64,000 nucleotides of DNA, taken from positions 1-64,000 of the forward strand of contig JALHOZ010000003.1 in assembly GCA_022842725.1 (NCBI GenBank), given 5' to 3'. Position numbers and translations under genes: made by a program. Below the pieces are notes generated by a model, which did no database searches, was not told the origin of the DNA, and was given only the letters and a program-made list of their open reading frames with translations. Origin of the DNA: Saprospiraceae bacterium (GTDB lineage Bacteria > Bacteroidota > Bacteroidia > Chitinophagales > Saprospiraceae). Positions 8,048-17,877 of this stretch are shown here, one piece after another (position 1 is the first letter of the stretch; every line of letters starts with the position of its first letter).

Positions 8048-11000
8048 CTATAATTTGACAAACTTTTTTACATAACTTGTTTGTCCGTCAACCCATTTTA
8101 TCGTGTACATTCCTGCAGCCAATCTTACAACATCTACATTGACCTCGGAAGTAAACGATTGATTGACCGGTAAATACTCTTCCCACACTTTTTCACCTGA
8201 AATATTATATATTTGGAGATTGCCTGATTGGGTCTGACCGGTTATTCCCACCACCAGGCGATCATACACCGGATTTGGTTTTATGCGGATACCTGCCGTT
8301 ATTTCTGTTGCTTCTGTTGAATTTGTCATACCTGCAGCAAACCTGAAGGAATATTCTCTTCCGAAATCCGGTTGGAATACCCTGAAACCTGTCTCTTTCA
8401 ATCCTTTGGCCCGAATGAATCCATTGCCGTCTCCGTTTGCCCACCAGGCAATACCATCATCATCGCTGTCTCTGAACTGAAGGGTATAACATCCGTTGAG
8501 GTTTGAAATTGTATCATTATACATGATATTGGCTGCCATTCCGGATCTGCTTTGTTTGATAAGATTACCAGCTTCATCCCTTAATGTCCAGGAAGTTTCA
8601 TGTGGCGCATTGTTGGGCCTCATGGATATGACAATACCATCCTGCAAATAAGGTGTTTTTTCAATGGTTGAACGAAGCTGATTGTTCTTTTTATAAACAT
8701 CCTCCACACCATTGATTTTTTCAACCCAAACGACAAAATTACCTCCATTCCACAACTCCTGGCCCGGCAAATTGGGTAGGCTGACGGACTGATTTTTTAG
8801 AAAAGGAATATTTCCTGACCAGGTAAACGTATGGGTGCTTTGACCTTCGACACCATATTTGAATTCCACAGAGGTAATGGCCGTTGTTCCGTTATTTCTG
8901 ACCAAAACTTCCGGGTTGGCGCAAACCGGATTTTTCCTGAACTGAAGGATGGAAGTAGAAGGCGATATAATATCCTCCAATGAAATGTCGAGTTGATGGT
9001 TGGGAGGACCATATTTGACCAATTGGTTGTTAATTATATATCTGCTGTCTCCTGCCGCTGTATTCAGACCATAATCAACCATAAAGTTTGAACCTGAACC
9101 GATGAGTGACATAATTTCAAATTCTCTGAGGTCACTCGGAGCACCGGGACACCATCCTGCACGATCATAAACCCAGGTTCCGCCCTGAGGGTAGACAGGA
9201 TTATCAGCACATTCTGTCCACAATTGCCATGAAAAATTCGTATTATTTACCAAAACAGAATGTGTCCGGGGAATAAACTCTCCTTCCTGACCATGTCCGG
9301 TCGCTACACTACGGATTTTCATCGAATGTACGTTGGGCTCAACTTGTATTCTTCTTGGTTCAAGCTGCTCATTGGACAAAACAGAGGTGAATCCGTAAGC
9401 TTCCACAGGCCAGATCGGGCGGACAGACAATACCGGTCTCGTCGGAATTCCTTTGATAAAAGCAAAACGAATATTCATTTCTTCCTGCCATTCGCCTCCG
9501 CGGTCCATCAAAAACCGTTTTCTGTTTTTTAAGACCGGTCCGAAGTCCGTTACGTCAAAAACCCAGGTTTTACCTGACAATCCAAAGTCAAGACCAATGC
9601 CATATGGTGTCACAAAAGACAAAAGTTCATATTTTGAAGGAAACTTGCGGAAATAAATCAGGTCCTCAATAATAATGACATCTTCTTCCGGATATTCTGT
9701 TTCATCAATGATGTCACCCGACTCATTGTAAACCGGATAAAATCCGGCTAACCAGAGATATCTTGTTTGTCCTTTTACCAGATTTGAGTTTTCAACGGTA
9801 TATTCTGTGACCTGAAAAGGTGGATTCAGGATAGAATCGTTTACAAAAGAATTGTTTGTCGTAAGGGTCACCTGACCTCTCAAAAATTCGATAGAAAGTC
9901 TGTTTTTATTCGGTTTTACGGCTTTAAAAAGTTCTGAAACCGCAAATCTTTTCTGAGCCATCACATTCGAAAATCCGGCTGAAACCTGAAATGAAGATTG
10001 GTCATAGATGGTTTGATTGTCTTCTTTGTTAAAATCGTAGTAAGCTACCAGATTTTCTGACAAATCCGGATCACCTGTCGGATCAAAGGTCAGCAGTTTT
10101 TGAATCTCAGAAGCAGTCAATTCTTTATTCCATACACCAAAATCATCGACATCACCATGATATAATAACGAACCATTTACCGCACCTCCGATGACAAAAT
10201 TCTGAATATTCATCTCTTTGGATTTTGCAGTGCCTGTATGCCAAAGGGAACCATTAAGGTAAATTTTCATACTACCTGTCGTTGTATTTTTGGTGAAAAC
10301 CCAATGATTCCAGTTGTCGGTATATTCAGCGGCGACTGCTGCCTTGTCAATCCGGTCATAAGAACCGTTTGAAAAACCTGCATCCCAATAAATTCTTCCG
10401 TTTGACCATGGGAGATGGACATTGAGCTGTCTGTTGCCTGTTCCGTCCGTCGCTTCAAAAATAGAATTATTGGTGGGAAGGACCAGACTGTTGCCACGGG
10501 ACCAAAATCCGACTGTAATTTCTTTTTTTATGGTCGAAAAAGCATTTATGGGCAAAGATGCAATTCCCTGACTTCCCATCTGTATATATTGATCGCCAGT
10601 ATTGCTGTAAGCCAAAACTTCAGGTGTATTGTCAAATGAAAAGGATAAATCCTGAAGTTCTGCCGTTCGTCCGAATAATGTCAATTCCAGTACGATGTGA
10701 TTGCCAGCAGTATAGGAAAATGGTTTGTCAAATAAAACATTCTGATTTGTCCCACTGAAGTTCAGGCCCCGTTGTACCACCGAAGTAAAAGGCAGCGCAC
10801 TGACAGTCTCATAAGACAAATCATTAGTATTGGTTTGGGCAAGGTTACAGACAAAATAATCGATTTTACCATTTCCTTTGGTAAAAAGTTTTAACCCGTT
10901 GAGATTACCTGAGGTCAAAGAAGTCAGTTCATTTTTATGAAAAACAAAATACGCTTTGACCGGTCGCATATCAGAGACTGCGACATCTGTTTTCGGCAAT

Positions 11001-11455
11001 ACAGGAACTGTTGAAAATGATGTCAGCATACCTTGATTTGATACATTGATGTTTTTGACCGGAAAAGTATGGATCGTATGTGTAGGTAAGGTAGTATATG
11101 GAAAAAATGTCTCATTAAACCCGCTGATGATATAATTCGGATGAGTCGCCTGTAAAGAGTCTACCATAGAAGAGTCGATAACATTGGTATTACAACTGTA
11201 ATCCCACTCACCACAACCCAGATTTCTGTTGGTGCCGGTAGAAACGAGACCTTTTTTACATCGCATGGTGTAATACATCAGAATTTTTTCATATTGTGTA
11301 TGGTCACCTTCCGGAAAATTGACCATAGTGTCTCTTGTCGTTGACTGAAAGTTAAAAACTTGCGTCCATAGAGTATCTTGTGAAAAGGAAGGTTTTATGG
11401 AAATGATTAGAAGTATAAAAATGAAAAGGCACTTATATCCATTGGATGTGTACAT
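8048..11455 (-). CDS. Secreted PNGase F-like protein with LamG domain and T9SS sorting domain
   Basis: A 1135-residue secreted protein. After a signal peptide (cleavage near SFSQ) the N-terminal region resembles the peptide-N-glycosidase F N-terminal fold, including the LGCGEWDYSCNTNV stretch (about residues 80-93) with the Glu/Asp pair expected near the active site. A LamG/concanavalin-like domain follows (about 305-455; note WNHWVFTKN and a D-D-F-G-V-W-N motif), then a second PNGase-like region with FVTPYGIGLDFG and WVFDVTDFGP. The C-terminus is a T9SS type-A sorting domain beginning IKPNPVYDRL and ending YVKKFVKL. It should be exported by T9SS and attached to or released from the surface. 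Deglycosylation of glycoproteins is the family activity; activity here is inferred. Confidence 0.82.
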   Translation of the reverse strand: MYTSNGYKCLFIFILLIISIKPSFSQDTLWTQVFNFQSTTRDTMVNFPEGDHTQYEKILMYYTMRCKKGLVSTGTNRNLGCGEWDYSCNTNVIDSSMVDSLQATHPNYIISGFNETFFPYTTLPTHTIHTFPVKNINVSNQGMLTSFSTVPVLPKTDVAVSDMRPVKAYFVFHKNELTSLTSGNLNGLKLFTKGNGKIDYFVCNLAQTNTNDLSYETVSALPFTSVVQRGLNFSGTNQNVLFDKPFSYTAGNHIVLELTLFGRTAELQDLSFSFDNTPEVLAYSNTGDQYIQMGSQGIASLPINAFSTIKKEITVGFWSRGNSLVLPTNNSIFEATDGTGNRQLNVHLPWSNGRIYWDAGFSNGSYDRIDKAAVAAEYTDNWNHWVFTKNTTTGSMKIYLNGSLWHTGTAKSKEMNIQNFVIGGAVNGSLLYHGDVDDFGVWNKELTASEIQKLLTFDPTGDPDLSENLVAYYDFNKEDNQTIYDQSSFQVSAGFSNVMAQKRFAVSELFKAVKPNKNRLSIEFLRGQVTLTTNNSFVNDSILNPPFQVTEYTVENSNLVKGQTRYLWLAGFYPVYNESGDIIDETEYPEEDVIIIEDLIYFRKFPSKYELLSFVTPYGIGLDFGLSGKTWVFDVTDFGPVLKNRKRFLMDRGGEWQEEMNIRFAFIKGIPTRPVLSVRPIWPVEAYGFTSVLSNEQLEPRRIQVEPNVHSMKIRSVATGHGQEGEFIPRTHSVLVNNTNFSWQLWTECADNPVYPQGGTWVYDRAGWCPGAPSDLREFEIMSLIGSGSNFMVDYGLNTAAGDSRYIINNQLVKYGPPNHQLDISLEDIISPSTSILQFRKNPVCANPEVLVRNNGTTAITSVEFKYGVEGQSTHTFTWSGNIPFLKNQSVSLPNLPGQELWNGGNFVVWVEKINGVEDVYKKNNQLRSTIEKTPYLQDGIVISMRPNNAPHETSWTLRDEAGNLIKQSRSGMAANIMYNDTISNLNGCYTLQFRDSDDDGIAWWANGDGNGFIRAKGLKETGFRVFQPDFGREYSFRFAAGMTNSTEATEITAGIRIKPNPVYDRLVVGITGQTQSGNLQIYNISGEKVWEEYLPVNQSFTSEVNVDVVRLAAGMYTIKWVDGQTSYVKKFVKL

Positions 11456-11651
11456 GGTATGAAATTTATTTTATTGGTAAAAATAATAGATTACCTTGTG
11501 ATGTACATCATTCGGCATCTTCTTTTTTAACAAATATTTTTTTGGATTCATATAATGTTTTTTTCGTTCATGCCGTTTAGAAAACAAATTTTACCTTTAT
11601 GGCAGGTTTTATACATTCTGATTCCTTTATATTCATGAATACACATATAAA

Positions 11652-11972
11652 ATGATCGCTAACACACCGATTCCGCCTTATTATGCTGTAATTTTTACAT
11701 CTCTGCGCACAGAATCCGACAACGGATATGCTGAAGCTGCACAAACCATGATGGAACTGGCAGCCCAACAAGAAGGATTTTTAGGTGTGGAAAGTGCCCG
11801 CAATCAGGTAGGAATTACCATATCGTATTGGGCAGATCAGGAATCCATTAAAAACTGGAGAGACCATGCCGAACATACGGTCATCAGAGAAAAAGGCCGA
11901 AAAATCTGGTATAAACATTTTAAAACCAGAATCTGCAAGGTCGAAAGAGACTATGAATTTTTTAAAGAATAA
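11652..11972 (+). CDS. Antibiotic biosynthesis monooxygenase (ABM) fold protein
   Basis: A 106-residue cytoplasmic protein of the dimeric alpha-beta barrel ABM family. Characteristic parts are YYAVIFTSLRTE, AAQQEGFLGVESAR and the YWADQESIKNWRDHAEH stretch (about 57-73), which is the usual family signature. Most members that resemble this one are small uncharacterised enzymes, often of the YqjZ type; a specific oxygenase reaction cannot be inferred. It is a single gene convergent with radC, from which it is separated by 31 bases containing a weak hairpin (CATTCC/GGAATG, 11974-11999). Confidence 0.85.
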   Translation: MIANTPIPPYYAVIFTSLRTESDNGYAEAAQTMMELAAQQEGFLGVESARNQVGITISYWADQESIKNWRDHAEHTVIREKGRKIWYKHFKTRICKVERDYEFFKE

Positions 11973-12003
11973 ACATTCCCCTTTTGATAAAAAGGAATGA
12001 TCA

Positions 12004-12702
12004 TCAAATCAACCCTTCGTCTCTGAAACTGAAAAATTCCGTTTCACAAACGATGATGTGGTCAAACAATACAATCGAAAAAAAGTGAGCAGCCTTATAT
12101 ATCTGATCCGTCAGGATTTTGTCCTCTTGCGACGGTTTTGCCACACCTGAAGGATGATTGTGCGCCAGGATGATGGCCGTTGCATTGTGATCCAAAGCAG
12201 ATTTTACGATCATTCGGGGATCTGCCAATGTTGCGGTCTGTGTTCCCGAACCAAAGTTTTTGACAGCTAAAACCTTATTGGCTCTGTTGAGAAAAATAAC
12301 CCAAAATTCTTCATGTTTCAGGGATGCTATCACAGGTTTCATCCTATCGTATGCTTCGCGGCTGCTGCTGATTACCGGCTTGTCGATAGCTTGTTCTGAT
12401 TGTTGTCTTCTGGCAAGTTCCAATGCAGATATAATGGTGACAGCTTTGGCAACGCCTATACCTCTATATTTTTTTGTCAGATCAGGAATTGTAGCTTTAG
12501 CCAATTCGGTAAGACTGTGGTTGTAATCAGCAATAATTTTTTTGGACAAATCAACGACAGGCATTCCCACACTTCCCGAACCCAAAAGGATGGCGATCAA
12601 TTCTGCATTGGTGAGCGATCTTACTCCTTTTTCCAAAAGTTTTTCACGGGGTCTGTCTTCCGGTGACCAATCTTTAAGGGTGATGTTTTTACTTCTGAAC
12701 AT
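12004..12702 (-). CDS. radC: RadC family JAMM-domain protein
   Basis: A 232-residue protein with an N-terminal UPF0758 helix-hairpin region (SLTNAELIAILLGSGSVG) and a C-terminal JAB/MPN+ domain. The metal-binding motif HNHPSGVAKPSQED (about residues 174-187) has the H-x-H-x10-D spacing normal for RadC. The name comes from a historical DNA-repair assignment in E. coli that has been questioned; the true role of chromosomal RadC is unsettled. The start at 12702 gives the standard N-terminus MFRSKNITLKDWSPEDRPRE. No promoter box of the TAnnTTTG type was seen upstream. Confidence 0.93.
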   Translation of the reverse strand: MFRSKNITLKDWSPEDRPREKLLEKGVRSLTNAELIAILLGSGSVGMPVVDLSKKIIADYNHSLTELAKATIPDLTKKYRGIGVAKAVTIISALELARRQQSEQAIDKPVISSSREAYDRMKPVIASLKHEEFWVIFLNRANKVLAVKNFGSGTQTATLADPRMIVKSALDHNATAIILAHNHPSGVAKPSQEDKILTDQIYKAAHFFSIVLFDHIIVCETEFFSFRDEGLI

Positions 12703-12841
12703 AGTTTTAATTTTTTAAACATAACATTGGCATCTGAATACTTCAAATACAAAATTTTACAAAAAAAATCAGGGAAACAATAGTTAATTTGTTCCTTTTC
12801 AGAAATATAAACAAAGATCAAAAAAAAAGGTTTAGTGCCTT

Positions 12842-13987
12842 TTATACCAAATCCAAAGCTTTATTGAGGTCGTCCCAAAGGTCTTCGACATCTTCGATAC
12901 CTACACTGAGGCGAATCAAAGAATCCGTCAGTCCCACTTTGAGTCTGTCTTCTTTCGGAATACTCGCATGGGTCATAGAAGCAGGATGGCCGATGAGCGA
13001 CTCCACACCTCCCAACGATTCCGCCAAAGAAAAATAATGGGTTCCCGTTAATACCTTTCGGGCTGCTTCTTCGGTATTGTCGTGCAGATCAAACGAGACC
13101 ATACCCCCGAACATTTTCATTTGTTTTTTGGCTACCTCGTGGTTGGGGTGGTTTTCAAATCCCGGAAAATACACTTTTGCCACTTTTGGGTGTGAAGCCA
13201 GTTTTTCAGCTATGTACATAGCGTTTTCGCAGGCGCGCTGCACCCGAATGTGAAGGGTTTTGATTCCTCGCAGCACGAGAAAACAATCCTGTGGTCCGGG
13301 TACGGCACCGGAAGCATTCTGAATAAAATGAAGCTGGTCTCCGATGGCTTTATCTTTGACGATAACAGCTCCGTGGATCACATCCGAATGACCACCCAGA
13401 TATTTTGTGGCTGAATGTAAAACGATGTCAGCACCCAAATCCAAAGGTGTCTGAAGATAAGGTGATGCAAAGGTATTGTCCACACAAACAAGGATAGATT
13501 TTGATTTTGCCCAGTTTGCCACTTTTTGAATATCGATGATGTTGAGCATAGGATTGGTAGGTGTTTCAATCCAGATCATTTTTGTTTTTTCATTTGACAA
13601 TGCGTCGAGGTCGGCAATATTATCAAAAGAGGTAAAATGAAAATGAATGCCGTAATTGCCAAATATTTTTGTCATCAGACGGTAAGATCCTCCGTACAAA
13701 TCATTAGTCGCTATGACCTCATCGCCGGGTTTCAACAATTTTAAAATGGCATCCAAAGCGGCCAGTCCGGAAGCAAAACAAATGGCATCCGCACCGTTTT
13801 CCAAAGCGGCGAGATTGGCTTCGAGGACAGTACGTGTAGGATTTTGTGTCCTGGCATATTCATAACCTTTATGATCTCCCGGAGCTGCCTGTACATAGGT
13901 AGAGGTCTGATATATCGGCGTCATTATAGCGCCTGTGGTGGGATCGGGCTGAATGCCGGCATGAATAACTTTGGTATTGAACTTCAT
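12842..13987 (-). CDS. Cystathionine gamma-synthase/lyase-family PLP enzyme
   Basis: A 381-residue PLP-dependent enzyme of the Cys/Met metabolism family acting in transsulfuration. The cofactor lysine sits in SATKYLGGHSDVIHG (about residue 197) and the N-terminal YEYARTQNPTR and TPIYQTSTYVQ motifs are typical. The frame extends 14 codons upstream to 14029, but the start at 13987 (MKFNTKVIHAG) fits the family and leaves room for a well-formed promoter at 14005-14037. Sequence alone does not separate cystathionine gamma-synthase (MetB) from gamma-lyase or beta-lyase, so no gene symbol is given. The gene is monocistronic. Confidence 0.92.
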   Translation of the reverse strand: MKFNTKVIHAGIQPDPTTGAIMTPIYQTSTYVQAAPGDHKGYEYARTQNPTRTVLEANLAALENGADAICFASGLAALDAILKLLKPGDEVIATNDLYGGSYRLMTKIFGNYGIHFHFTSFDNIADLDALSNEKTKMIWIETPTNPMLNIIDIQKVANWAKSKSILVCVDNTFASPYLQTPLDLGADIVLHSATKYLGGHSDVIHGAVIVKDKAIGDQLHFIQNASGAVPGPQDCFLVLRGIKTLHIRVQRACENAMYIAEKLASHPKVAKVYFPGFENHPNHEVAKKQMKMFGGMVSFDLHDNTEEAARKVLTGTHYFSLAESLGGVESLIGHPASMTHASIPKEDRLKVGLTDSLIRLSVGIEDVEDLWDDLNKALDLV

Positions 13988-14004
13988 GATTTTAATATTT
14001 ACCG

Positions 14005-14037
14005 CAAAAGTAAGTTTATGTTTTAACATTAAGCAAA
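14005..14037 (-). promoter_or_regulatory. Bacteroidota -33/-7 promoter
   Basis: On the minus strand TTTG (14034-14037) is followed 21 bases later by TACTTTTG (14005-14012), both halves of the sigma-ABfr promoter. It lies 17 bases before the ATG at 13987 and argues against the longer upstream start at 14029. Confidence 0.65.
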
Positions 14038-14099
14038 TTGAACCACAAGAGTATCTGAAAAATATTATTGTAAAATATTATACAAACCGGAATTTTTAA

Positions 14100-14107
14100 T
14101 ATTTTTG
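14100..14107 (+). promoter_or_regulatory. Putative -7 promoter box TATTTTTG
   Basis: Matches TAnnTTTG 40 bases before the ATG at 14148. The surrounding sequence is extremely AT-rich, so a chance match is more likely here than elsewhere. Confidence 0.35.
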
Positions 14108-14147
14108 TAAAATTATATATTTTTTTAATTTTTTAATATAAGGCATT

Positions 14148-14927
14148 ATGAGGAGTAATTTTTATTTTACAACATTTTATTTTACTTTTATTTTACTTTT
14201 AGGTTTTTTATCTTGTTCGAAAGAAAATAACGAAGTAGTAAAAGAAGAAAATTTTGCAGTCACTTTACGAAGTAATAGTATTCCATTAGGTAGTTCGGGT
14301 AGTGTTTCTTTTGAAGATATTGTCTGTTTGGGAAATGAAAGCGTTTTTACTTTTAATTTTTCAGGCAACCGGAACATAATTATCCATGAAAGAATAAATG
14401 GACAATGGGTTCAGATTCATCATTCTCAGGGATTAAAACCATCTCCTTATATTTGGGAAAATGTTTTTGATTCAGGTAACCACGAACTTCGTTTCAGAAT
14501 AACGGGTCCTGGCGGAGGATCGGCTATTGGAAATGTAGAGGTGACAACATTTGAGGGTATCGAATTTACAGGTGTTGCGGGTCAGAATTCCTGTGGCCTT
14601 AGTCGTTCGGCTACCTATACCGTCTCCTCCGAAGAAGGAGGATTGTACCGGGTTTCCGGAATCATTGGTAACGGAATTATCTTAAATTCCATTTCTGTAA
14701 GCGGTGCTCAAAGTGCAGGTTGGAATCTTCTGGGCGGAGGGCCTAATGCACCGGTTTTGTTTCAGATAATTCATACTTTGAGTCCTTGCAGTGTATTAAA
14801 TTTTACTATTACCTGGAATGTTTCATCAAATAATAACAATCCCAATATCACCGGTAATTGGTTTCTAACTGATGCAACAAACAATACTCAGATTGCTACG
14901 CTTCCGGGTTTGGTTTGTGTGCAGTAA
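14148..14927 (+). CDS. Hypothetical lipoprotein
   Basis: A 259-residue protein with a phenylalanine-rich signal sequence and lipobox GFLSCSK (Cys near residue 23). The mature part looks all-beta: an Ig-like half with FTFNFSGNRNIIIHERINGQ and LRFRITGPGGGSA, then a glycine-rich half ending in TITWNVSSNN and a final WFLTDATNNTQIATLPG. I do not recognise a family. The 5' end of the gene is visibly richer in A and T than its neighbours. It stands alone between the PLP enzyme (divergent) and the peptide transporter. Confidence 0.7.
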   Translation: MRSNFYFTTFYFTFILLLGFLSCSKENNEVVKEENFAVTLRSNSIPLGSSGSVSFEDIVCLGNESVFTFNFSGNRNIIIHERINGQWVQIHHSQGLKPSPYIWENVFDSGNHELRFRITGPGGGSAIGNVEVTTFEGIEFTGVAGQNSCGLSRSATYTVSSEEGGLYRVSGIIGNGIILNSISVSGAQSAGWNLLGGGPNAPVLFQIIHTLSPCSVLNFTITWNVSSNNNNPNITGNWFLTDATNNTQIATLPGLVCVQ

Positions 14928-15210
14928 ATTCAGCAATAAAATGGTATAACTCTAATCAGAAAAATCAACTTTTTTACGGTTGAATTTGATGATTGAACAG
15001 GGCCGGATTTATAAAACGCTGACCCTTTTTCAGTTTACTTTTTAGTCACCATATAAAAATTGTAACCTGTCCTGATTCCTTCAGTTCTTATCTGTTCAGA
15101 TTTTTCGTAAAGGCAGAACAACATGAAATATTTTATTAAGGTAATAAAATCCAAAAATTCATATATCTTAGTGCCTTTATTTCTAATCTGAAACAGGTTT
15201 ATACACAAAT

Positions 15211-16752
15211 ATGGCAACAGAAAACACGTCTCTTTCACAGGATAAAGCTTTTTTCGGACACCCTAAAGGTCTGTCTATTTTATTCCTTACCGAAATGTGG
15301 GAAAGGTTTTCCTTTTATGGTATGAAAGCATTGCTGATTTTTTATCTGACAAAATATCATTTGTTCAGTGATGAAGGCGGAAATTTTATCGTAGGAAGTT
15401 ATGCGGCTTTGGTTTATGCCCTGCCGGTGATCGGAGGATATCTGGCTGACCGGTATCTCGGATTTCGCAAGGCTGTCATTTTTGGTGGTGTCATGTTGGT
15501 ATTGGGTCACCTTGGTCTGGCTTTTGAAGGCAACAAAGCTTATGTCGATGCTGCCGGTAATATCGTAAGAGACGGATTTGCCCTTCAGAGTTTTTTCTTT
15601 TCTTTATCGCTGATCATATTAGGTGTCGGATTTTTAAAAGCAAATATATCTTCTATCGTTGGAGCCTTGTATGAAGAAAATGACCAGCGAAGGGATTCCG
15701 GTTTTACCATTTTTTATATGGGAATCAACCTGGGTTCTTTTATGGCGACCTTACTTTGTGGTTGGCTGGGCGAAAATTATGGCTGGGGTTATGGTTTTGG
15801 TGCGGCCGGTGTCGGTATGGTGCTGGGTCTGATCACCTTTATCTACGGCCAGAAATTTTTGCATGGAAAAGCTGAACCCAAGGATGTTGCCGCACTGTCA
15901 AAACCTGTGGTGGGTCCGCTCAATACCGAATGGCTGATCTATATCCTTGCTGTCGGGTCATTGTTAATCATCAGTCAGATGGTTCAAAATCATACCATCG
16001 TCGACTGGACGCTGCGTATATCAGGACTGTTATCTTTGATCATGATTTTGTATTTTGGTTTTACGTCAGAAAAAATCGTCAGGGATAAGTTGTTTGCCCT
16101 GACCATTCTCATTATATTTTCGGTCGTTTTCTGGGCTTTGTTCGAACAGGCATATACCTCTCTCAATCTTTATGCGGAAAGAGTGACCAACAGAAACTTT
16201 TTCGGTTGGGAAATCCCCGGTCCCTGGTTTTTGAGTTTAAACGCTTTGTTTATCATCCTTTTTGCTCCGGTAGTTGCCTCTGTTTGGGTGAGATTGGGCA
16301 AATACGATCCGAATGTCGTGGTTAAGTTTGGTATCGCCATTGTTTTGGTGGGACTGGGTTTTGGTGCTTTGGTATTCGGTATTCAAACGACCGGAGAAGG
16401 AGCTAAGATTGCGATGATTTGGTTGGTACTGGCATATTTTTTCCATACGCTCGGAGAGTTGTGCCTTTCACCTGTGGGACTTTCATCCGTTACCAAACTG
16501 GCACCTCAAAAAATCGTAGGATTTATGATGGGTGTATGGTTTCTGGCTACAGCGGCTTCAGAGTTTATCGCTGCCATTCTGGCCAATATTGCACAATTAG
16601 AAACCAATAATGGTGAAGTTGCTGATGTCGCTTTGGCGGTTGAAGCTTACAAAAATCTGTTTTCAACTTTATTTTATGCAGGTATCATCATTGGTGGTTT
16701 TCTATTGTTGATATCTCCGTTTATTAAAAAACTGATGCACGGTGTAAAATAA
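15211..16752 (+). CDS. POT/PTR2-family proton-coupled peptide transporter
   Basis: A 513-residue inner-membrane transporter of the major facilitator superfamily with about 13-14 membrane helices. The family signature E-x-x-E-R-F appears in TEMWERFSFYGMK (about residues 28-40), and GFLKANISSIVGALY (about 141-155) and FYMGINLGSF match the PTR2 signatures. Expected role: uptake of di- and tripeptides driven by the proton gradient (DtpT-like). It is followed 7 bases later by a glycosyltransferase gene on the same strand, so the two are probably co-transcribed although no functional link is obvious. Confidence 0.93.
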   Translation: MATENTSLSQDKAFFGHPKGLSILFLTEMWERFSFYGMKALLIFYLTKYHLFSDEGGNFIVGSYAALVYALPVIGGYLADRYLGFRKAVIFGGVMLVLGHLGLAFEGNKAYVDAAGNIVRDGFALQSFFFSLSLIILGVGFLKANISSIVGALYEENDQRRDSGFTIFYMGINLGSFMATLLCGWLGENYGWGYGFGAAGVGMVLGLITFIYGQKFLHGKAEPKDVAALSKPVVGPLNTEWLIYILAVGSLLIISQMVQNHTIVDWTLRISGLLSLIMILYFGFTSEKIVRDKLFALTILIIFSVVFWALFEQAYTSLNLYAERVTNRNFFGWEIPGPWFLSLNALFIILFAPVVASVWVRLGKYDPNVVVKFGIAIVLVGLGFGALVFGIQTTGEGAKIAMIWLVLAYFFHTLGELCLSPVGLSSVTKLAPQKIVGFMMGVWFLATAASEFIAAILANIAQLETNNGEVADVALAVEAYKNLFSTLFYAGIIIGGFLLLISPFIKKLMHGVK

Positions 16753-16759
16753 CATTCGG

Positions 16760-17860
16760 ATGGTTCTTTTGATCCTGGTCACCCTCGCGGGAATCCAATT
16801 ATCTTATTGGTGGTATTATTTCCGAAGGGTCTCCCGGTATGATGTTTTATACAACGGACAAACCGCAATTTTTCCGCCGGTCAGCATCGTCATTTGTTTT
16901 AAAGGTTTGCCCGAAGACTTTTTTTCCAGGCTGATGGCCATTACAAACCAAAAATATCCTGACAAAGAAATCATCCTGGTCAATGATTTTTCCTCAGATG
17001 AAGATGTCCTCAAAATAATGGATTTTATCACCACCTCTTCCTTCAAAGGCATCAGACTCATCCCATCCACAAAAGATGTAGCCGGCAAAAAACAGGCGAT
17101 CCTCGATGGCATTGCGGCGGCATCGTTTGATTATATTTTGTTTACAGATATCGATTGCAAACCAACATCCGGACTATGGACCCAAAAAATGATGGAAAAG
17201 ATGGTGGCAGAAAATGCGGATGTTGTGTTGGGTTACGGGCCTATGGAATCTGTCAAAACACCGGTAGCGTGGTTTTCCGGATTTGAAACGTTGATGACGG
17301 CCATGTTGTATTTTGGATTTCATCTGGCCGGCGAATCTTATATGAGTGTGGGGCGCAATTGGCTGGTCAGAAAACAAATGTATCTCGATGTCCAACAAAA
17401 AATCGAAGGTAAAAACTTACCTTCCGGCGATGATGACCTCACTTTACAGGCTTTGGTGGCTCAAAAAGCCCGCATCACTTGTTGTCTGGACGCTGATACC
17501 TTTATGTATTCATCACCCAAAAAGACGTTTTTTGATTTTATGAGGCAAAAGTCACGTCATATCTCAACGTCTGTCGTCTATCCGGTCAGGATTTCGGCAA
17601 AATTATTTTTATTTTCGTTTGCCCTGATGGCCGTGTATGTGTGTTCTGTCCTTTTTCTGTGGTTTGGGTGGATAGGATGGACAACGTTGGTTTTGATATT
17701 TATCGGCAAATGGACGGTTCAGATGTTTATTCACTACAAAGGATTTACCAAACTGAAAGCCGGGCCATGGATATTCTTATATCCCGTCGGAGAAATCCTG
17801 TTGGCTTTGTATTATCCTGTATTGGCGGTGTACCGGGTTATAACCAAAAACCGCTGGTAA
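16760..17860 (+). CDS. Membrane-bound family 2 glycosyltransferase
   Basis: A 366-residue GT-A enzyme with an N-terminal membrane helix, a catalytic domain starting PPVSIVICFKG, and about three C-terminal membrane helices. Catalytic elements visible: FTDIDCKPTSG (DxD, about residue 125-135), SGDDDLTLQ (about 223-231, catalytic base region) and RQKSRHIST (a Q/R-x-x-R motif like processive GT2 enzymes). The donor and acceptor cannot be told. The start is 7 bases after the peptide-transporter stop. It converges on the aspartate kinase gene with only 17 bases between the stop codons and no terminator visible. Confidence 0.88.
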   Translation: MVLLILVTLAGIQLSYWWYYFRRVSRYDVLYNGQTAIFPPVSIVICFKGLPEDFFSRLMAITNQKYPDKEIILVNDFSSDEDVLKIMDFITTSSFKGIRLIPSTKDVAGKKQAILDGIAAASFDYILFTDIDCKPTSGLWTQKMMEKMVAENADVVLGYGPMESVKTPVAWFSGFETLMTAMLYFGFHLAGESYMSVGRNWLVRKQMYLDVQQKIEGKNLPSGDDDLTLQALVAQKARITCCLDADTFMYSSPKKTFFDFMRQKSRHISTSVVYPVRISAKLFLFSFALMAVYVCSVLFLWFGWIGWTTLVLIFIGKWTVQMFIHYKGFTKLKAGPWIFLYPVGEILLALYYPVLAVYRVITKNRW

Positions 17861-17877
17861 AAACCGCAAAAAATGAT

